Shown here piece after piece: positions 6,107-8,054 of a stretch of DNA of 8,054 nt. A program made the translations under genes and the position numbers. This DNA comes from an uncultured Propionivibrio sp. Lineage in GTDB: Bacteria > Pseudomonadota > Gammaproteobacteria > Burkholderiales > Rhodocyclaceae. Location: the NCBI GenBank assembly GCA_938040985.1, contig CALHZD010000126.1:1-8054 (forward strand), in the 5' to 3' direction. The notes below the pieces were generated by a model that did no database searches, was not told the origin of the DNA, and worked only from the letters and a program-made list of their open reading frames with translations. The stretch's first letter is position 1. Each line of letters opens with the position of its first letter.

Positions 6107-6889
6107 ATGCTCATCATTCTTTCGCCGGCGAAGACGCTGGATTTTTCCCCGCTGCCACCGAATCTCGCCGGGCTTGCCGCGACAACGCCGGAGTTGCTTG
6201 ATGAGTCGCGCATCTTGGTCGAGCGTTTGCGCGAATTCTCGCCCGACGCGCTGGCCGGGCTGATGGGCATCAGCGACGCCCTGGCGGCGTTGAACGCCGG
6301 CCGTTACGCGGCCTGGTCGACGCCGTTTACGCCGGATAACGCCAAACCGGCGGCGCTGGCATTTGCCGGCGACGTGTATGAAGGGCTGGATGCGTCCGCG
6401 CTGTCGCCTGCCGATTTCGATTTTGCGCAGCGGCATGTGCGCATTCTGTCTGGCCTGTACGGCCTGCTGCGGCCGCTGGATCTGATTCAGGCGTATCGGC
6501 TGGAAATGGGCACGCGCCTGGAGAATCCGCGCGGCAAGGATCTGTATGCCTTCTGGGGCGATCGCCTCACCGAGGCGCTCAATCGGGCGCTGCCCGGCCA
6601 GGCGGCAACGCTGGTCAATCTGGCTTCGGCAGAGTATTTCCGGGCGATCGATCCGCGCCGCCTGTCCGCGCCCGTCGTCCAGCCGGTGTTCGAGGACTGG
6701 AAAGGCGGCCGCTACAAAGTCATCAGCTTTCATGCCAAGCGCGCCCGCGGCCTCATGGCGCGCTTTGCCATCACGGCGCGATTGTCCTCGGCCGAAGGCC
6801 TCAAGGATTTTTCTGCGCAGGGGTACTGCTTCGACGCGGCAGCCTCAGATGCGCGACGCTGGGTCTTCCGGCGCCGTGCGTCCGCCTGA
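6107..6889 (+). CDS. yaaA: YaaA, peroxide-stress protein (DUF328/UPF0246)
   Basis: Cytoplasmic protein that in E. coli is induced by OxyR and limits free intracellular iron during hydrogen peroxide stress, so protecting DNA and proteins from Fenton damage. The fold has been reported to bind DNA. The 260 residues match the usual length (E. coli 258) and show the family motifs: N-terminal MLIILSPAKTLDF (1-13), FAGDVYEGL (86-94), LSGLYGLLRPLDLI (114-127), YRLEMGTRL (130-138), LVNLASAEYF (169-178) and the basic FHAKRARGLMAR (208-219). The start is well supported by AGAGGA five bases upstream and by the conserved N-terminus. It follows recJ by 336 bases filled with repeats, so it probably has its own promoter. 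The last 45 bases overlap the convergent PIN gene. Confidence 0.96.
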   Translation: MLIILSPAKTLDFSPLPPNLAGLAATTPELLDESRILVERLREFSPDALAGLMGISDALAALNAGRYAAWSTPFTPDNAKPAALAFAGDVYEGLDASALSPADFDFAQRHVRILSGLYGLLRPLDLIQAYRLEMGTRLENPRGKDLYAFWGDRLTEALNRALPGQAATLVNLASAEYFRAIDPRRLSAPVVQPVFEDWKGGRYKVISFHAKRARGLMARFAITARLSSAEGLKDFSAQGYCFDAAASDARRWVFRRRASA

Positions 6890-7405
6890 GAGCATCGGGC
6901 CGGCCGCTGCGGCCGTGACAATGCGGAAGGGGAGCCGCGTACGCGCCGGCCGGATTCTGGGAGAGGCATCCAGGCGCAGCAGGGCTTTGTCGCGCGTGAG
7001 CAGCAGGTCGGCGCGGCAGCGCCCGGCGAGGATGAGGAATTTCTGGTCGTCGGGGTCGCGGCATTGCGGCAGAGGCCGGTGCAGTAGGTGGGCATGGGCG
7101 TCGCCGGCGCCGTCCGCTGCTTCGCCGGCTTCACATCGGTGCGCCAGACGGCAGTAGCGTGCCAGCAGGGCGTTTTGCGCCGCAAGGTCCAATCCAAATT
7201 CCGGGTATCCGGCGACGCGCGCCAGTTCCGCCAGACATTCCGCGTCGGTGAAGCATTGCAGGCGTCCGCTGTTCAGCCCGTCCGCCAGCGCCGCCGTATG
7301 CGGATCGGCAAAATGCAATAGATCCATGACGATATTGGTATCGAGAACGAGGCGGAAAGGCTGGCAGAGAGGGCTGCCGGAAGGCGGTGGTAGCGTTGAA
7401 GACAT
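6845..7405 (-). CDS. PIN-domain protein, putative VapC-like or PIN_3 nuclease without visible antitoxin
   Basis: Probable Mg2+-dependent ribonuclease of the PIN fold. The 186 residues show the acidic positions expected for the active site: Asp22 in RLVLDTNIVMDLL, Glu60 in CLAELARVAGYPEF, the Asp cluster CRDPDDQKFL (115-124), and Asp139 in LLLTRDKALL. The layout fits the 'toxin component, PIN family' group (PIN_3) better than short VapC. No small antitoxin gene lies on either side, so it is an orphan and may not act as a toxin. The region 91-115 is Cys/His-rich (C91, H103, H105, H109, C115). The first ATG is used; it has no clear Shine-Dalgarno and gives about 17 residues before the first strand. 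The C-terminal tail after PFRIVTAAAA (159-168) is coded largely within the 45-bp overlap with yaaA, and may be a non-conserved extension. Confidence 0.85.
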   Translation of the reverse strand: MSSTLPPPSGSPLCQPFRLVLDTNIVMDLLHFADPHTAALADGLNSGRLQCFTDAECLAELARVAGYPEFGLDLAAQNALLARYCRLAHRCEAGEAADGAGDAHAHLLHRPLPQCRDPDDQKFLILAGRCRADLLLTRDKALLRLDASPRIRPARTRLPFRIVTAAAAGPMLSGGRTAPEDPASRI

Positions 7406-7490
7406 GGTGGGCGGAAAAAAGAACGGCGGCAGACATGGTACCGAAAAAGGCAGTCAGTGGAGCCGGCAGGTCGCGCCAGATATTTTCCCG

Positions 7491-7520
7491 CCCCTCTGAA
7501 GCCCTTATAAATAAAGGGCT
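7491..7520. repeat. Palindromic repeat unit with AGCCCTT/AAGGGCT stem
   Basis: CCCCTCTGAA (7491-7500, identical to 7712-7721) leads into a 7-bp stem AGCCCTT (7500-7506) and AAGGGCT (7514-7520) with the A/T-only loop ATAAATA. The stem bases, loop length and AAATA in the loop match the hairpins inside the 75-bp repeats R1 and R2. This is a short member of the same family. Confidence 0.6.
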
Positions 7521-7537
7521 GGCGGGCGTTGTGCCCG

Positions 7538-7576
7538 GAGATGCCCTGTTTACGCGGGCTTCAGGCCATCTCTTTT
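7538..7576 (+). terminator. Terminator-like repeat hairpin
   Basis: GAGATGCCCTG (7538-7548) pairs with CAGGCCATCTC (7562-7572) over 11 positions with one mismatch, around a 13-base loop, and is followed by TTTT (7573-7576). In form this is a rho-independent terminator reading rightward, yet no plus-strand gene ends nearby: yaaA stops about 650 bases earlier. Its sequence is also a member of the local repeat family, like 7681-7710. It is therefore probably a repeat unit that happens to look like a terminator. Confidence 0.4.
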
Positions 7577-7631
7577 GGTAGATGCGCCTGCGCTTTCGCC
7601 CCTGGGTTTTTCTAATTTTCCCCCTGTCGGG

Positions 7632-7671
7632 GAGATGCCCCGAAACCCGCATGGATAAAGGACTTCAGGGC
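7632..7671. repeat. Palindromic repeat unit, GCATGGATAAAGG type
   Basis: GAGATGCCCCGAAACCC leads to GCATGGATAAAGGACTTC (7649-7666) and closes with TTCAGGGC (7664-7671). GCCCCGAA (7637-7644) and TTCAGGGC pair with one mismatch. The 18-base core recurs with one change at 7914-7931. Confidence 0.6.
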
Positions 7672-7680
7672 AAGTATCCT

Positions 7681-7738
7681 GAGATGCCCTATTTACAAGG
7701 GCTTCAGAGCACCCCTCTGAATTCTGTAAAAATAGGGC
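7681..7738. repeat. Nested palindrome preceding repeat R2
   Basis: GATGCCC and GGGCTTCAG here repeat the unit at 7540-7567. The segment also folds as a larger nested hairpin: TTCAGAG (7703-7709) pairs perfectly with CTCTGAA (7715-7721), and outside it GCCCTATTTACA (7686-7697) pairs with TGTAAAAATAGGGC (7725-7738) with two extra bases. The outer right arm is also the start of the 75-bp repeat R2. Confidence 0.6.
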
Positions 7739-7803
7739 AGAAAACATAAAATGCCCTGAAGCCCTCTAAATACGTGGGACTCAGGGCGTCAAAAAACATA
7801 AAC
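7729..7803. repeat. 75-bp repeat, copy R2
   Basis: Gapless match to R1 at 6011-6085, 62 of 75 bases by hand count, in the same orientation. It keeps the direct repeats (CAGAAAACATAAA at 7738-7750 and CAAAAAACATAAA at 7790-7802, one difference) and a stem GCCCTGAAGCCC (7753-7764) with GGGACTCAGGGC (7776-7787), now with two mismatched positions. It lies 324 bases upstream of the PIN start codon, so R1 and R2 bracket yaaA and the PIN gene. Confidence 0.8.
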
Positions 7804-7824
7804 CGGAATACCGTACCCGACCAA

Positions 7825-7860
7825 CTCTTTGAAACCCTTTATCCACGGACATCTCCGAGG
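7825..7860 (-). repeat. Palindromic repeat unit in inverted orientation
   Basis: Read on the minus strand this segment gives CGGAGATGTCCGTGG followed by ATAAAGGGTTTCAAAGAG, recognisably the unit at 7632-7671 but reversed relative to its neighbours. Mixed orientation is typical of interspersed palindromes and not of CRISPR repeats. Confidence 0.5.
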
Positions 7861-7897
7861 ATGCCCGGAAACCCGCATGGATAGGGCACCTCAGAGC
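7861..7897. repeat. Palindromic repeat unit, GCATGGATAGGGC type
   Basis: ATGCCCGGAAACCCGCATGG followed by ATAGGGCACCTCAGAGC resembles the 7632-7671 unit base for base in its left half and then diverges. TGCCC (7862-7866) and GGGCA (7884-7888) can pair. Confidence 0.5.
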
Positions 7898-7900
7898 GCC

Positions 7901-7936
7901 TGCCCGGAAGTCCGCGTGGATAAAGGACTTCGGGCA
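7901..7936. repeat. Palindromic repeat unit with 12-bp bulged stem
   Basis: TGCCCGGAAGTCC (7901-7913) pairs with GGACTTCGGGCA (7925-7936) over 12 bp with a single bulged G and an 11-base loop. The core GCGTGGATAAAGGACTTC (7914-7931) differs by one base from 7649-7666. It is the best-preserved hairpin of the right-hand block. Confidence 0.6.
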
Positions 7937-7944
7937 ACCCCTTT

Positions 7945-7973
7945 GAGATACCCGTTGACAAGGGTTTCAGCGC
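7945..7973. repeat. Degenerate palindromic repeat unit
   Basis: GAGATACCCGTTGACAAGGG followed by TTTCAGCGC matches the unit at 7681-7710 with several substitutions, including compensating ones: ACCC (7950-7953) still pairs with GGGT (7962-7965), where other copies have GCCC/GGGC. Paired changes suggest the folding, not only the sequence, has been kept. Confidence 0.5.
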
Positions 7974-8054
7974 ACCGCTCTGGAAATGCCCGGATTGCGG
8001 CGGGGGAAGGCGCAAGGCGCGGGCGTAGGCGGGTAAAATCCGTTTCCGTTTTTT

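Larger units (their letters stand above)
7406..8054. other. Gene-free region of 649 bases, mostly palindromic repeats
   Basis: I see no believable gene on either strand: open frames here lack ribosome binding sites and recognisable sequence, and some run as shadows into the PIN gene. 7406-7490 is presumably the upstream region of the PIN gene, with no clear promoter. 7491-7990 is filled by degenerate palindromes listed separately. 7991-8054 is GC-rich and ends in a run of six T; with a window edge there I cannot say whether that run closes a terminator. Confidence 0.7.

Noticed and set aside
6901..6915. GC hairpin CGGCCG-CTG-CGGCCG just after yaaA as its terminator
   Set aside because: No T-run follows and the bases code for part of the PIN protein; the stem is explained by GC-rich codons.
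7131..7652. A minus-strand frame with a hydrophobic stretch upstream of the PIN gene
   Set aside because: It overlaps the PIN gene out of frame, runs through the palindromic repeats and has no ribosome binding site; the hydrophobic part is short.
7491..7990. CRISPR array
   Set aside because: Units vary in length, sequence and orientation, and the intervals are not of constant size; the units are palindromes rather than a fixed repeat with unique spacers.
7491..7990. Integron attC sites
   Set aside because: No paired GTTRRRY/RYYYAAC core sites and no open frames between units, and no integrase in the window.
1..8054. Neisseria-type DNA uptake sequences
   Set aside because: I looked for GCCGTCTGAA and its reverse complement, and the common variants ending in CTGAA, and found none; words such as GCCCTGAAGCCC belong to the palindromic repeats.

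Overview
The window carries six complete protein genes, all recognisable by family, plus two gene-poor stretches packed with palindromic repeats. High G+C in most genes (45 of 60 bases in 4801-4860) and the Lol lipoprotein-export genes point to a Gram-negative proteobacterium of the beta or gamma class. A tandem repeat resembling the Correia elements of Neisseria suggests Neisseriaceae or a host-associated relative such as Cardiobacteriaceae. I found no copy of the Neisseria DNA uptake word GCCGTCTGAA, so I do not claim Neisseria itself. The genus is a guess.

Layout. 1-231: leader with no gene. 232-1626 (+): a 14-helix drug/H+ antiporter of the MFS DHA2 (MdtD/EmrB) type, clearly lower in G+C than its neighbours. 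1627-1791: convergent gap with a probable lolD terminator and a perfect 10-bp tandem repeat. 3739-1792 (-): lolC then lolD, translationally coupled by an 8-bp overlap; together they make the inner-membrane machine that hands lipoproteins to LolA. Only one permease gene is present. 3740-3913: divergent promoter region. 3914-5770 (+): recJ, single-strand 5'-3' exonuclease. 5771-6106: two head-to-tail Correia-like elements, a 75-bp repeat with a perfect 14-bp stem, and a 13-bp palindrome against the yaaA ribosome binding site. 6107-6889 (+): yaaA, peroxide-stress protein. 7405-6845 (-): an orphan PIN-domain nuclease whose 3' end overlaps that of yaaA by 45 bp. 7406-8054: no gene; a dense patchwork of about nine related palindromic units, including a second copy of the 75-bp repeat.

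The genes are mostly housekeeping (envelope biogenesis, DNA repair, oxidative stress) with no obvious shared pathway. RecJ and YaaA both bear on surviving DNA or oxidative damage, but the repeats between them argue against one simple operon. The least explained material is the repeats. A Correia-like element has duplicated in tandem, and a separate degenerate palindrome family has built a roughly 500-bp mosaic. Two full-length copies of the latter's 75-bp form lie in the same orientation on either side of yaaA and the PIN gene. I see no CRISPR array, tRNA, rRNA, transposase or integrase.
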